DNA of 64,000 nt, from the NCBI RefSeq assembly GCF_018613695.1, contig NZ_JAGGPR010000005.1, positions 369,571 to 433,570 of the forward strand, written 5' to 3'. The stretch comes from Arthrobacter sp. ISL-95 (GTDB lineage Bacteria > Actinomycetota > Actinomycetes > Actinomycetales > Micrococcaceae). The notes below the pieces were generated by a model that worked only from the letters and a program-made list of their open reading frames with translations, made no database searches and was not told the DNA's origin. A program made the position numbers and the translations under genes. Positions 1 to 8,464 of this stretch are shown piece after piece (the first letter of the stretch is position 1; every line of letters starts with the position of its first letter).

Positions 1-528
1 AGTTTTCGGAGCGACTCCGCCCACCTTGTCCAGGATGGCCGGCTGGTAAAACATGCCCATGGGGCCCGCGTCCTGGGGGATGCCGTAGACCCCTCCGGTG
101 TAGCTGACTTGCTTCCACAGGGTGGGGTCGTACAAGTGAGCGTGGTCGTTGGCGCCGTAACGGCTCAGGTCAACCAGGCCATTTACCAGCATGAACTCCG
201 GGATGGACCGGAACTCCACCTGGGCCAGGTCCGGTCCGCCTCCTGCCGCCAGGGCCGAGTAAAGCTTCTGGTATCCGCCATTGTTGCCGCCTGGGATCCA
301 CACTACGTCCACCTGGATGTTGGGATTGGCTGAATTCCAAACATCTGCGACGTTCTGGAAATCCTTGAGCCAAGCCCAATAGCTCAGCCGCACGGGTTCG
401 CCGGCGGCGGGGATGGTTGGTGCAGCGTTGACGGACTGCATTCCTGGAGTAGCGCACCCGGTCAGCAGGCCCATGGCTGCTGTTCCCAGGCCTGCGCCCA
501 GGAGTTGTCTTCGCGTGAATCGGGTCAT
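1..528 (-). CDS. ABC sugar-type substrate-binding lipoprotein, N-terminal part (C-terminus outside window)
   Basis: Read on the minus strand from an ATG at 528, the frame is open to the window edge (176 codons). The N-terminus MTRFTRRQLLGAGLG has an RR pair and a hydrophobic stretch ending in the lipobox LLTGC, with Cys25 as the lipidation site. It is therefore an exported lipoprotein, possibly via Tat because of the TRRQLL context. The following segments (LSYWAWLKDFQNVADVWN, and GGGPDLAQVEFRSIPEFM near residue 95) are typical of family-1 (MalE/UgpB-like) solute-binding proteins that bind sugars for ABC import. A ribosome site (AGGTGAAGG) precedes the ATG. Permease and any enzyme genes would lie to the left, outside the window. 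The divergent TetR gene and the palindrome between them suggest local control. The substrate cannot be told. Confidence 0.85.
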   Translation of the reverse strand, partial: MTRFTRRQLLGAGLGTAAMGLLTGCATPGMQSVNAAPTIPAAGEPVRLSYWAWLKDFQNVADVWNSANPNIQVDVVWIPGGNNGGYQKLYSALAAGGGPDLAQVEFRSIPEFMLVNGLVDLSRYGANDHAHLYDPTLWKQVSYTGGVYGIPQDAGPMGMFYQPAILDKVGGVAPKT

Positions 529-614
529 GAGCCTTCACCTCTTCGTGTCAGGTTGACGATGGCGCGGGCTTGGATTCGAGGGCCCCCCGCGGCAAGTGTG
601 ACCACGGTAACAGA

Positions 615-638
615 AAATTCGAGTAGTGACTCGAATTT
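615..638. promoter_or_regulatory. Palindromic operator between the binding protein and the tetR gene
   Basis: A perfect inverted repeat: left arm AAATTCGAGT (615-624), 4-base spacer AGTG, right arm ACTCGAATTT (629-638). It lies in the divergent intergenic region, 38 bases before the TetR start. A related half-site TTTGAGTCGAAA follows at 643-654. Position and symmetry fit a TetR-family operator controlling both directions; binding is inferred. Confidence 0.6.
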
Positions 639-676
639 CATCTTTGAGTCGAAACACGCATGTACACTGGCTAGCC

Positions 677-1297
677 ATGACCACAAAGGACGTGGGCCGC
701 GCAGCGCGGCGGGGCCCCTACGCGAAATCCGAAGAACGGCGCCGGACCATTCTTGATGCTGCCCACGAGGTGTTTGCTGCGCACGGCTACCGCGGCGGGT
801 CACTGCAGGGAGTCGCCGACAAGGTAGGGCTGAGCCAGACCAGTTTGCTGCACTACTTCCCGTCCAAGCGCGATCTGCTGATGGCAGTCCTGGAGCGCCG
901 CGACGAAATCACCGGTGATGCCTTCCCGGATGACATGGAAGAGGGCCTGGTTGACTCCGTACTCCGGACGGCGCTCTTCAACGAGAATATTCCGGGCGTG
1001 GTTGAGCTGTACATCGTTCTGTGCGCGGAGTCTGTCACGGATTCGCATCCCGGCAGGGTGTACTTCACCGAGCGCTTCGAACGTCTGCGCAAGAGTTACG
1101 CGCAGCGTTTTGCCGAGCTGGCTGCCGAGGGCAGGCTGCGGCCCGGTGTTGATCCTGAATTGGCTGCGATGTCCCTGGTTGCCCTGTGGGACGGGCTGCA
1201 AACGCAATGGTTGCTGGCACCCGACGAAGTGGACGTGGTCAAGGGACTGCGTGGCTACTTCAGCCTGGTGGTCCTCCCCGAGCCCTCGGCCAGCTGA
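677..1297 (+). CDS. TetR-family transcriptional regulator
   Basis: A 206-residue protein, the usual TetR length. Residues about 18-65 form the DNA-binding domain: RRRTILDAAHEVFAAHGYRG, then the helix-turn-helix VADKVGLSQTSLLHYFPSKR. The rest is a helical ligand domain ending in LWDGLQTQWLL. The frame stays open upstream to 626, but the ATG at 677 puts the HTH at the normal distance from the N-terminus and leaves the palindrome at 615-638 outside the gene. It is divergent from the sugar-binding lipoprotein gene, so it probably represses that transport operon. The ligand is unknown. Confidence 0.85.
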   Translation: MTTKDVGRAARRGPYAKSEERRRTILDAAHEVFAAHGYRGGSLQGVADKVGLSQTSLLHYFPSKRDLLMAVLERRDEITGDAFPDDMEEGLVDSVLRTALFNENIPGVVELYIVLCAESVTDSHPGRVYFTERFERLRKSYAQRFAELAAEGRLRPGVDPELAAMSLVALWDGLQTQWLLAPDEVDVVKGLRGYFSLVVLPEPSAS

Positions 1298-1354
1298 GTA
1301 TCAGCAAACGTCCCATGGAGCGCTCAAGCCGATGTGCTGTCCTCTAGTTCCGTG

Positions 1355-1421
1355 AACGTTGTGGGGTCCGCTCTGCGCTCTATTTCCTCAACAAAGCACG
1401 CAGAGCGGGCACCACAACGTT
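1355..1421. repeat. Long intergenic hairpin, copy 1 of a repeated element
   Basis: Left arm 1355-1377 (starts AACGTTGTGGGG, ends CTCTGCG) pairs with right arm 1399-1421 in 21 of 23 positions around a 21-base loop. It sits at the 3' end of the minus-strand dehydrogenase gene, overlapping two bases of its stop codon, and between convergent genes. A second copy with nearly the same arms lies at 28945-29007, so this is a dispersed element that may also act as a terminator. Confidence 0.75.
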
Positions 1422-2595
1422 AGCCGCGGAAGGCCCCGATACCTGTGATGTGCTGGCCCAGGATCAGGGTGTGAACTTCATCCGTTCCTTCATAGGTCCG
1501 CACGGATTCCAGATTGTTGGCGTGCCGCAGCGGTGAGTAATCCAAGGTGATGCCGTTGCCGCCCAGGATGGTGCGGGCCTCGCGGGCGACCTTGATGGCC
1601 TCGCGGACGTTGTTTAGCTTGCCCAAGGAAATTTGCTGGGGCTCCAGATGCCCGGCATCCTTCAACCGGCCCAAGTGAAGGGCCAGCATGGTGCCCTTCT
1701 GGATCTCCACCAGCATGTTCACCAGTTTCTCCTGCGTCAGCTGGTAGCCGGCCAGGGGCCTGCCGAACTGGAGCCGGCTGCCGGCGTACTCCAAAGCAGC
1801 TTCGTAAGAGTCCCGGGCAGCTCCCATGGCGCCCCACACGATCCCGTAGCGTGCCTCGTTCAGGCACGAGAACGGTCCACGGAGTCCCGAGGCACCCGGG
1901 AGGATGGCCTCAGGACCCAGCCTCACGGCGTCGAACGTTACATCGCATTGAATGGAAGCGCGCATGGAGAGCTTCGGCTCGATAGGCGTCGCGGTCACCC
2001 CCGATGTTCCGGCGGGGACCAGGAACCCGCGAATGCCGTCCTCCGTGTTAGCCCACACCACCATGACGTCCGCAATGGACGCGAGGCCGATCCAACGTTT
2101 GGCGCCATCCAGAACCCAGCCGTCGGCCGTTTGCCGGGCATAAGTGGTCATGGACGATGGATCAGAACCCGCCGTCGGCTCTGTCAGCGCAAAGCAACCG
2201 ATCAGCTCGCCGGCGGCCATTCGAGGCAGCCACTGCTCTTTCTGCTCCTCCGAACCCCACTTATGGATAGCCGTCATGGCAAGGGAGCCCTGAACCGAGA
2301 CGAACGTACGGATTCCCGAGTCGCCGGCCTCCAGTTCCATCACTGCAAGACCATATTCGACGGCGGTCCGTCCGGGGCAGCCGTAACCGTCCAAGTGCAT
2401 GCCCAAGACGCCGAGCTCACCTAACTCCGGCGCAATCCCGCGAGGGAAATGAGCGTCCTCATACCAACGGGCGATGTTGGGGCGGATCCGTTGCGCGGTG
2501 AAGTCGCGAACCCGCTCGCGAAGAGCCAGCTCGTCCGCCGTCAGCAGGGAATCGAGGGCAAGGACGTCGGAGTTGTTCGTCGTTGAATCGCTCAT
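1420..2595 (-). CDS. Acyl-CoA dehydrogenase, glutaryl-CoA dehydrogenase type
   Basis: A 391-residue flavoprotein of the acyl-CoA dehydrogenase family, full length. Features close to glutaryl-CoA dehydrogenase are DSGIRTFVSVQGSLAM (substrate-contacting Arg), CFALTEPTAGSDPSSM (FAD/substrate loop), the ARYGIVWGAMGAARD helix, QFGRPLAGYQLTQEKL, and the C-terminal YEGTDEVHTLILG carrying the expected catalytic Glu, followed by ITGIGAF. The known family reaction is oxidative decarboxylation of glutaryl-CoA to crotonyl-CoA in lysine, tryptophan and glutarate breakdown. The gene follows the permease gene by 42 bases on the same strand, so it may be last in an operon that imports or modifies amines. That functional link is inference; another short or branched acyl-CoA remains possible. 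Confidence 0.85.
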   Translation of the reverse strand: MSDSTTNNSDVLALDSLLTADELALRERVRDFTAQRIRPNIARWYEDAHFPRGIAPELGELGVLGMHLDGYGCPGRTAVEYGLAVMELEAGDSGIRTFVSVQGSLAMTAIHKWGSEEQKEQWLPRMAAGELIGCFALTEPTAGSDPSSMTTYARQTADGWVLDGAKRWIGLASIADVMVVWANTEDGIRGFLVPAGTSGVTATPIEPKLSMRASIQCDVTFDAVRLGPEAILPGASGLRGPFSCLNEARYGIVWGAMGAARDSYEAALEYAGSRLQFGRPLAGYQLTQEKLVNMLVEIQKGTMLALHLGRLKDAGHLEPQQISLGKLNNVREAIKVAREARTILGGNGITLDYSPLRHANNLESVRTYEGTDEVHTLILGQHITGIGAFRG

Positions 2596-2637
2596 TCCAG
2601 CATCCTAAGCGGCAAAGCCAAGGGTCAGGAGCGCAGC

Positions 2638-4164
2638 CTACTCGCCGCGTACCACTCCAACCTCGGCCCGCTCACCCGTGAAGTAACCCCGCGTGGAGGG
2701 CGCGAAGCGGCAAACGATCGCCAAAACTACGCCCAAGGTCAGCAACAGCACGCCGCTGACAAAAGCCCCGCCAATGCCGAAGATCTGCGTGTCTCCATAA
2801 GCCGGGTCCCACATCTGGACTGCGGAGATGAAGAACGCCGCAGTGAGGGACAGTGCACCGAGGAACGGCAGGATGCCGCGGAACCACAGGTTCCTGGCGG
2901 AATCCCGGAGCGTGGAGCGGAAGAACCATACGCAGGAGAAGCCGGTCAGCGCGTAGTAGAAGGCAATGAACAAGCTGATGGCGCTGATGGAGTCCGAGAG
3001 CAGGTTTTCGCTCAGGAAGCTCATGGCAACGTAGTAGACCACGGCCGCCGCACCCATCACCTGGGTTGAGAAGCCCGGAGTCATGAAGCGCTCGTGGACC
3101 TTGCCGAAGCGGGGAGGCAGCGCACCGTGAACACCCATGGACAGGGTTCCGCGGGCGGTGGGCAGGATGGTGGTCTGTGTGGAGGACAAGACGGACGCAA
3201 GCACGGCCACAATGATCAGCCAGCCCCAGGGGCCCAACACAACGTCCTTCATGGCCAGGAAGACGTCATCCTGGTTCGCTTCATTGCCCAGCCCGATGCC
3301 GTCGGAACCGATCGTGGCGTACATCATCACCAAGAGGGCCACGGAGACGTAGATCGCCAGCAGGACGGTGGCCGAGATTACGGCGCCTCGGCCGGGGGTC
3401 TTGGCAGGGTTTTCCGTTTCCTCGTTCAGTGCCAGGCATGTGTCCCAGCCCCAGTAAATGAACAGCGCCAGCAGGACACCGTGAACCACGGCGCCGGGAT
3501 CTGCAAAGGCGCCGGCCGGATTGAACCACTCAAAGTCGAAGGCCTGCCCTTCAGGCGCTCCACCGGCGATCCGGAAAACAATGGCCACCGCGAAGATGCC
3601 CAGGGAAATGTACTGAATGTAGGTCAGGGTGCGCTGGACATGCTCGCCCAGCCGGATGCCGCGGTGATTCACATACGTCATGAACACAATGAACAGCACA
3701 CCAGTTGCAGTCACCAGCCACGTGTTATCAGCCAAGGAACCGTCGCCGATCAGCAGCCACAGATACTTGCCCGCGATTTGCGCCAGGTTGGCCAGCACCA
3801 CCACACCCGCCAGGGCCACTCCCCAGCCGCCCAGCCAACCAGCCCACGGACCAAAGGCCTTGCGGGCCCAGAAGAACGTAGTACCGCAGTCCGGCATAGC
3901 GCTGTTGAGCTCACGGAACGCATAGGCAATGAACAGCACGGGGATGAAGCCAAGGATCAGGATCAGGGGAGTGTAGTTGCCGTTGACGGCGACGATGAGC
4001 CCCAGCGTTGCCGCCAGCGAGTAAACAGGCGCGGTAGATGCAAGGCCCAGCATGACGGAGTCGCCGAGGTCCAGGATCCCGGCGTGGAGGCCTTTGGAAG
4101 GTACGACGGCGGTACGGTCGCCGCCCGCTGAGCCGCCACCCGGCGTCGAGGTTTCAGTGCTCAT
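2638..4164 (-). CDS. APC-family amino acid/amine permease
   Basis: A 508-residue integral membrane protein with about 12 hydrophobic segments, the normal size for the APC superfamily. Near the N-terminus (GLASTAPVYSLAATLG) is the unwound first-helix region typical of these carriers, followed by PVLFIAYAFRELN and DCGTTFFWARKAFGPWAGWLGGW. The latter resembles permeases for amino acids and polyamines. Its ATG overlaps the TGA of the upstream ligase gene (ATGA, 4161-4164), so the two are translationally coupled. This suggests that the permease brings in the substrate of the ligase or removes its product. The precise solute is unknown; an amine such as a polyamine would fit the ligase family. Confidence 0.85.
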   Translation of the reverse strand: MSTETSTPGGGSAGGDRTAVVPSKGLHAGILDLGDSVMLGLASTAPVYSLAATLGLIVAVNGNYTPLILILGFIPVLFIAYAFRELNSAMPDCGTTFFWARKAFGPWAGWLGGWGVALAGVVVLANLAQIAGKYLWLLIGDGSLADNTWLVTATGVLFIVFMTYVNHRGIRLGEHVQRTLTYIQYISLGIFAVAIVFRIAGGAPEGQAFDFEWFNPAGAFADPGAVVHGVLLALFIYWGWDTCLALNEETENPAKTPGRGAVISATVLLAIYVSVALLVMMYATIGSDGIGLGNEANQDDVFLAMKDVVLGPWGWLIIVAVLASVLSSTQTTILPTARGTLSMGVHGALPPRFGKVHERFMTPGFSTQVMGAAAVVYYVAMSFLSENLLSDSISAISLFIAFYYALTGFSCVWFFRSTLRDSARNLWFRGILPFLGALSLTAAFFISAVQMWDPAYGDTQIFGIGGAFVSGVLLLTLGVVLAIVCRFAPSTRGYFTGERAEVGVVRGE

Positions 4165-5366
4165 AGTGCAGCTCCGTAGGAAGTAGCAGGGGGCGCGATG
4201 GGCGCCGGGGCGTCAATGGTGTTGGGAACAAAGCGGCAGAAGTAGTCCGTGATGGGTCCGTCGGATTCGCGGATTCCACAGCCCACGGATTCGCCATCCA
4301 CTACCCAGAGGCCCAGGACAGGATGGTTGCCATCGAAATCGGGGAGGGGGTGGTACTGCTGAAAGCACCAGCCTTCGCGCCCGTAACCACCGGGCTGCTG
4401 GATGTCGATGCCCGGGGCATGAATGCGGATGTTGTCGCCCTCTCGTCCGTGCAGCGGCTTGGCCACCCATTCCTTGAGAGGACCCGGATCTCCGAGGTAG
4501 GCGGGCAGCAGGTTCTCGTGGTTGGGGTAGAGGTGCCACAGCGCAGCCAGCAAGGCTTTGTTGGACAGCAGCATCTTCCACGCCGGCTCAACCCAGCGCG
4601 GGTTGTGGGCGCGCTGGAGGAGACGGTGCCCGAAAGGTTCCTTCATCATCAGTTCCCACGGGTACAGCTTGAACATGGTGCTGATCATAAAGTTGTCCAG
4701 GTCCACGAACCGGTTCAGGTTGGGATCCCAGCCGATATCGGACATATTGATGCCGATGGTGGTCCAGCCGCCCTGGCTCGCAACGTCCCGCATGTAAGCG
4801 GCCGTCATCCAGTCCTCGCCGGATTCCTCCGCTTCCGAGTGGGCAACGTGCAGGGTGCTCATGCCGGTGCGGAACTGCAGCTTCTTCCACTGACGGATCA
4901 GGGCCTCGTGGATTCCGTTCCACTGATCCTTTTCCGGGAAGACGTCCTGCAGCCAGAACCACTGGGCCACTGAAGCCTCGATCAACCCGGTAGGGGTATC
5001 GGCGTTGTACTCCAGCATTTTGGCCGGACCACCCTTGCCGTCATAGATGAAGTCGAAGCGGCCGTAAATGTCCATGTCCGCGGCCAACAGCGACTCCCCT
5101 GCCAGTTCCAAAGCCTGCTGCCCGATGCCGATATCGCCCATGGCCCCGGTAGCCAAATACTTCGCGGCTTCCAAGCACATGATGTGCATGTCTTCGGCGG
5201 TCTTCTCGAGGGTTTCCACCTCGTCCTCGGTGAATTCGTAGTAGGCCGACTCGTTCCAGTATTCGATTTTCCGGCCATCGGGCATGGTGGTAGTGGAAAA
5301 TACCAGGCCCTGTTCTTCGATCTTTTGCTTCCAGTCCGGCCTGGGCGCGGAGGGCAGTCGACGCAC
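4161..5366 (-). CDS. Glutathionylspermidine synthase-family ATP-grasp ligase (YgiC/YjfC-like)
   Basis: A 401-residue protein strongly resembling E. coli YgiC and YjfC. Shared blocks recognised from memory are MLEYNADTPTGLIEASVAQW, FKLYPWELMMKEPFG, EPAWKMLLSNKALLAALW, PNHENLLPAYL, KPLHGREGDNIRI and GIRESDGPITDYFCRFVPN. These cover the ATP-grasp ligase fold, which joins a carboxylate to an amine using ATP. The amidase half of true glutathionylspermidine synthetase/amidase is absent. I start at the GTG at 5366, preceded by a GGGGGG ribosome site, because the longer upstream frame runs antiparallel to nothing but overlaps the Gly/Ser tail of the preceding gene. The substrate is unknown: actinobacteria of this type use mycothiol, not glutathione, so a different amine conjugate is likely. 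Confidence 0.88.
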   Translation of the reverse strand: MRRLPSAPRPDWKQKIEEQGLVFSTTTMPDGRKIEYWNESAYYEFTEDEVETLEKTAEDMHIMCLEAAKYLATGAMGDIGIGQQALELAGESLLAADMDIYGRFDFIYDGKGGPAKMLEYNADTPTGLIEASVAQWFWLQDVFPEKDQWNGIHEALIRQWKKLQFRTGMSTLHVAHSEAEESGEDWMTAAYMRDVASQGGWTTIGINMSDIGWDPNLNRFVDLDNFMISTMFKLYPWELMMKEPFGHRLLQRAHNPRWVEPAWKMLLSNKALLAALWHLYPNHENLLPAYLGDPGPLKEWVAKPLHGREGDNIRIHAPGIDIQQPGGYGREGWCFQQYHPLPDFDGNHPVLGLWVVDGESVGCGIRESDGPITDYFCRFVPNTIDAPAPIAPPATSYGAAL

Positions 5367-5368
5367 GC

Positions 5369-6067
5369 CTAGCCCCCCGAGCTTCCGCCGCTTTTGGAGC
5401 TGCTGCCGAAGCCGCCGCGGCTGACCGTGCCGCCCTTGGTGCTGTAACCAGTGGAGGACTTGGCCCCTGCAGGCACGTTCTTGGTGTAACTCGGGTACGA
5501 GCTGCGGTTCTGTCCCACGGCGGGCACACTGGCTCCACGGGAGTAGAAGTACCACGCGTAAACCCCTGAGCTGCGGCCTGCCGAGCTGCTGTTGTCACAC
5601 TGGTTGTCGTCAACGCGCTCGCCGGTTTCCTCATTGAAACAGACTTGTGCGTATTCGGCTTCCTGCTCGTTGCTTGCCACGATTGCAGTAATGGTTCCGG
5701 CCAGGAGGGCAGTCACGCCCAAGCCCACCACCACGGTGCGGCGCTGCAGGCGCTTCTTCTTCTTGATCGCCTCAGCCTCACCGCGTTCGCGCTCTTTGGC
5801 GAAGGGGTCAACCACGGGGAGAGGTTGGCCGGGTTTGGGCGCTCCGGTCCCAGCTTGGGGTGCAGCGGCGGGCATTTTCTTTCGCTTGCCGGTGCTGCTT
5901 TGCTGAGGTTCTTTTTCGACGGGCGTAAACAGCTCAGGGTGGAGCTCGGGTTTGGGCACCTGCCAAGGAGGAGGCTTGGGCGGATTGTTGCCCGCCGCGA
6001 AGTCTTCGTTGTTGTCCCTGCTGCCGCCGTTATTGCCGGCTGCATCAGGGCTGTCTTTCGGGCCCAT
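5369..6067 (-). CDS. YgiB/DUF1190-like single-pass membrane protein
   Basis: A 232-residue protein. Residues 1-110 are a charged, proline-rich cytoplasmic region ending in a KKKKRLQRR stretch; 111-132 form one membrane segment (TVVVGLGVTALLAGTITAIV). The outer part has Cys143 and Cys157 about 14 residues apart (VCFNEETGERVDDNQC) and a Gly/Ser-rich tail with VSRGGFG at 215-221. The V-x-RGGFG tail motif is what I recall from E. coli YgiB, whose gene also precedes ygiC. The start at 6067 is chosen for its AGGGGGATATAC ribosome site; an earlier ATG at 6160 lacks one. It lies 2 bases before the ligase start, so the two surely form one transcript. Function of the family is not established. Confidence 0.72.
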   Translation of the reverse strand: MGPKDSPDAAGNNGGSRDNNEDFAAGNNPPKPPPWQVPKPELHPELFTPVEKEPQQSSTGKRKKMPAAAPQAGTGAPKPGQPLPVVDPFAKERERGEAEAIKKKKRLQRRTVVVGLGVTALLAGTITAIVASNEQEAEYAQVCFNEETGERVDDNQCDNSSSAGRSSGVYAWYFYSRGASVPAVGQNRSSYPSYTKNVPAGAKSSTGYSTKGGTVSRGGFGSSSKSGGSSGG

Positions 6068-6219
6068 GTATATCCCCCTGGATAGACCGTTGAAGTGTCC
6101 GGCGCCACGCCGGACCAGAATACTGAGAGCAAGCTTAGTCGCTGTGTGCCGCGCAGGCATGGCTCACAGCCGTAAATGGGGATAAGTCCCCATGTTTGGA
6201 AGCATGCAAGGATGTAGCC

Positions 6220-7761
6220 ATGGCGGGACCTGAAGCAAACAGCAACGGCGACGACGGCGTGCTGCTGCGGCTCCCGCCGGTCCGTGGCATTGGGGGCGGA
6301 CGGGTCGTCACGGGCTTGTTGTTGGCTGTTCTGTTGCCGCCCGGCATCGAACTGATGGTCACGGTCCTCGGCTTCCGCAACTTCGCCATCATCATGCTTT
6401 TGCAACTGGCTGTAGCTGTTGCGGTGGCTGCTATCGGTGGTCTGTGGCCGGCCGTGGTGGCCGCAGTGCTGGGTAGCTTCCTCCTGAACTACTTTTCCGC
6501 GGACCCGGTTGGTTCCCTCTCCATCGCCGATCCCACCACTTTGTTCACCTTGGTGGTTTTCCTGGCGGTTGCCTGCGGCGTTGCGCTCGCAGTGGGCCTG
6601 GCCAGCCGCAGGGCGCAGGAAGCAGCCCGTTCCGGGGCCGAGGCCACGGCACTGAGTGAGCTCGCCCTGCGCATCCTTAGTTCTGATGGAAGTCTGGAGT
6701 CCTTCCTTGAGAAGGTGCGCAGCAACCTGGGCATGGAAGCGGTGACACTGCTGGGTTCATTGCAGCCAGGTTCATCACAGCAGGGCGCATCAGCCGGTGC
6801 GCAGCCAGAGTGGCGTGTCCTGGCGGGTGCCGGCCCGAATCCGCCGGTGACCCATGCCGCCGCAGACCATGCCGCCGTCGTCGATCCCCACTACACCTTG
6901 CTGCTGCGGGGCGGTCCATTGTCAGCCCACCAGCAACGGATGCTGGCCGCGTTCGGGGCTTTCGTGGTGGCCGTCCGGGATCGGCAGCAGTTGGTGCAAA
7001 GCCGACGGGACAATTTGCGGTTGGCAGAGGGCAACAAGATGCGGACCTCCATTCTGCGCGCTGTCTCGCATGACCTGCGGACTCCGTTGGCCGGGATCAA
7101 GCTCGCCGTCAGCAGCCTGCGCCAGGAGGATGTGAACTTCCCGCCGGACGTGGAACGCGAGCTGCTGGAAACCATCGAGGAGTATGCCGACCGCTTGGAC
7201 CACTTGGTGGACAACCTCCTGGATATGTCGCGCATTACGGCGGACGCGGTCAATCCGCTGTTGTCGGGCATTGTGTGGGCGGAAGTGCTGCCGCAGGCGT
7301 TGCGGGGCGTTCCCCGGGAGCGGTTGCGCAATGAACTGCCGCCCAACCTTCCTCCGGTGCAGGCCGACGCCGGAATGCTTGAGCGCGTGGTGGCCAACAT
7401 TGTGGAGAACGCCGTGAAATATGCGCCGGACTCTGATGTAGTCCTGACTGCCAGAACGGGGGAGGGGATCACCTTGGGTGACCGGCCTGCCAGCGAACTC
7501 CGGATCATCGATCACGGCGGGGGAGTAGGGCACAGGGAAGTGGTGGATATTTTCCAGCCGTTCCAACGCTTCGGTGATTCGCCGTCGTCGTCGCCGTCCC
7601 CGGGACGTGGAATCAGCGCTGGTGGCGGGATCGGATTGGGCCTGGCGGTTGCTAAGGGGTTCAGCGAGGCCATGGGCGGCAGGCTCGCTGCGGAGCCGAC
7701 GCCGGGCGGCGGCTTGACCATGGTGGTCATCTTGCCGCTGTGGACCGGGGGTGCGCAATGA
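6220..7761 (+). CDS. KdpD-like membrane sensor histidine kinase lacking the N-terminal Kdp domain
   Basis: A 513-residue kinase. Residues about 30-140 hold four closely packed membrane segments like the DUF4118 domain of KdpD, then a GAF-like linker, a HisKA domain with His284 in AVSHDLRTPLAGI, and a HATPase domain with N-box VVANIVENAVKYAP, IIDHGGGV and GIGLGLAVAKGF. Full KdpD is near 850-900 residues; the N-terminal KdpD/USP-like sensor part is missing here. I use the ATG at 6220 (AAGG just upstream) over an in-frame TTG at 6196. The stop overlaps the start of the response-regulator gene (ATGA). No kdpFABC pump is present nearby, so the signal and targets are open. Confidence 0.85.
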   Translation: MAGPEANSNGDDGVLLRLPPVRGIGGGRVVTGLLLAVLLPPGIELMVTVLGFRNFAIIMLLQLAVAVAVAAIGGLWPAVVAAVLGSFLLNYFSADPVGSLSIADPTTLFTLVVFLAVACGVALAVGLASRRAQEAARSGAEATALSELALRILSSDGSLESFLEKVRSNLGMEAVTLLGSLQPGSSQQGASAGAQPEWRVLAGAGPNPPVTHAAADHAAVVDPHYTLLLRGGPLSAHQQRMLAAFGAFVVAVRDRQQLVQSRRDNLRLAEGNKMRTSILRAVSHDLRTPLAGIKLAVSSLRQEDVNFPPDVERELLETIEEYADRLDHLVDNLLDMSRITADAVNPLLSGIVWAEVLPQALRGVPRERLRNELPPNLPPVQADAGMLERVVANIVENAVKYAPDSDVVLTARTGEGITLGDRPASELRIIDHGGGVGHREVVDIFQPFQRFGDSPSSSPSPGRGISAGGGIGLGLAVAKGFSEAMGGRLAAEPTPGGGLTMVVILPLWTGGAQ

Positions 7762-8432
7762 CGTTGGTGCTCATCGTTGAGGATGAAGCCCGTATTGCCC
7801 GCGCCATGCAGGTGACACTTCAAGCGCATGGCTACCAGGCGCTGACTGTGGGAAACGGCGCCGACGCCTTGGAAGCGGCCGCCAAGCAACCCGTGGAGAT
7901 CGTGGTGCTGGACCTCGGCTTGCCGGACATGGACGGGGTGGAGATCATCCGACGCATTCGTGGGTGGAGCAGTATGCCCATCATTGTGCTGTCCGCACGG
8001 CACGCCTCGGAGGACAAGGTTGAAGCGCTCGACGCCGGTGCGGACGACTACGTGACCAAGCCTTTCGGTTTGGATGAGCTGCTTGCGCGGCTTCGGGTCG
8101 CCTCGCGCCGGGTCGTTACCGAACATGAGGAACCAACGCTGGCCACCAAGGACTTCATGGTGGACCTTGCGGGCAAGAAGATCGTCAAGGACGGCCAGGA
8201 AGTGCGGCTGACACCCACGGAATGGAACATCCTGGAACTGCTGGTCCGGAACAAGGGAAAGCTGGTGAGCCAGCAGCAGATCCTCACCCAGGTTTGGGGG
8301 CAGGCCTACGCGAAGGAAACGCAGTACTTGCGCGTATATATAGCCCAGCTGCGGCGGAAGCTGGAGCGGGATCCTGCCGAACCCCGCCACCTGCACACGG
8401 AAGCGGGCATGGGCTACCGTTTCGATCCTTAA
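7758..8432 (+). CDS. KdpE-like OmpR-family response regulator
   Basis: A 224-residue regulator. The receiver domain has the acidic pair in VEDE, the phosphoacceptor Asp52 in VLDLGLPDMDG, and the Lys of DDYVTKPFG. The C-terminal winged helix includes VRLTPTEWNILELLVRNKGK, LVSQQQILTQVWG and YLRVYIAQLRRKLE, the KdpE form of the OmpR domain. The ATG at 7758 overlaps the kinase TGA. Together they form a two-component system that should control genes elsewhere, as no potassium-uptake genes are adjacent. Confidence 0.9.
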   Translation: MTLVLIVEDEARIARAMQVTLQAHGYQALTVGNGADALEAAAKQPVEIVVLDLGLPDMDGVEIIRRIRGWSSMPIIVLSARHASEDKVEALDAGADDYVTKPFGLDELLARLRVASRRVVTEHEEPTLATKDFMVDLAGKKIVKDGQEVRLTPTEWNILELLVRNKGKLVSQQQILTQVWGQAYAKETQYLRVYIAQLRRKLERDPAEPRHLHTEAGMGYRFDP

Positions 8433-8464
8433 TACTGGCGACACACGTCCGTACACTGGTGACC

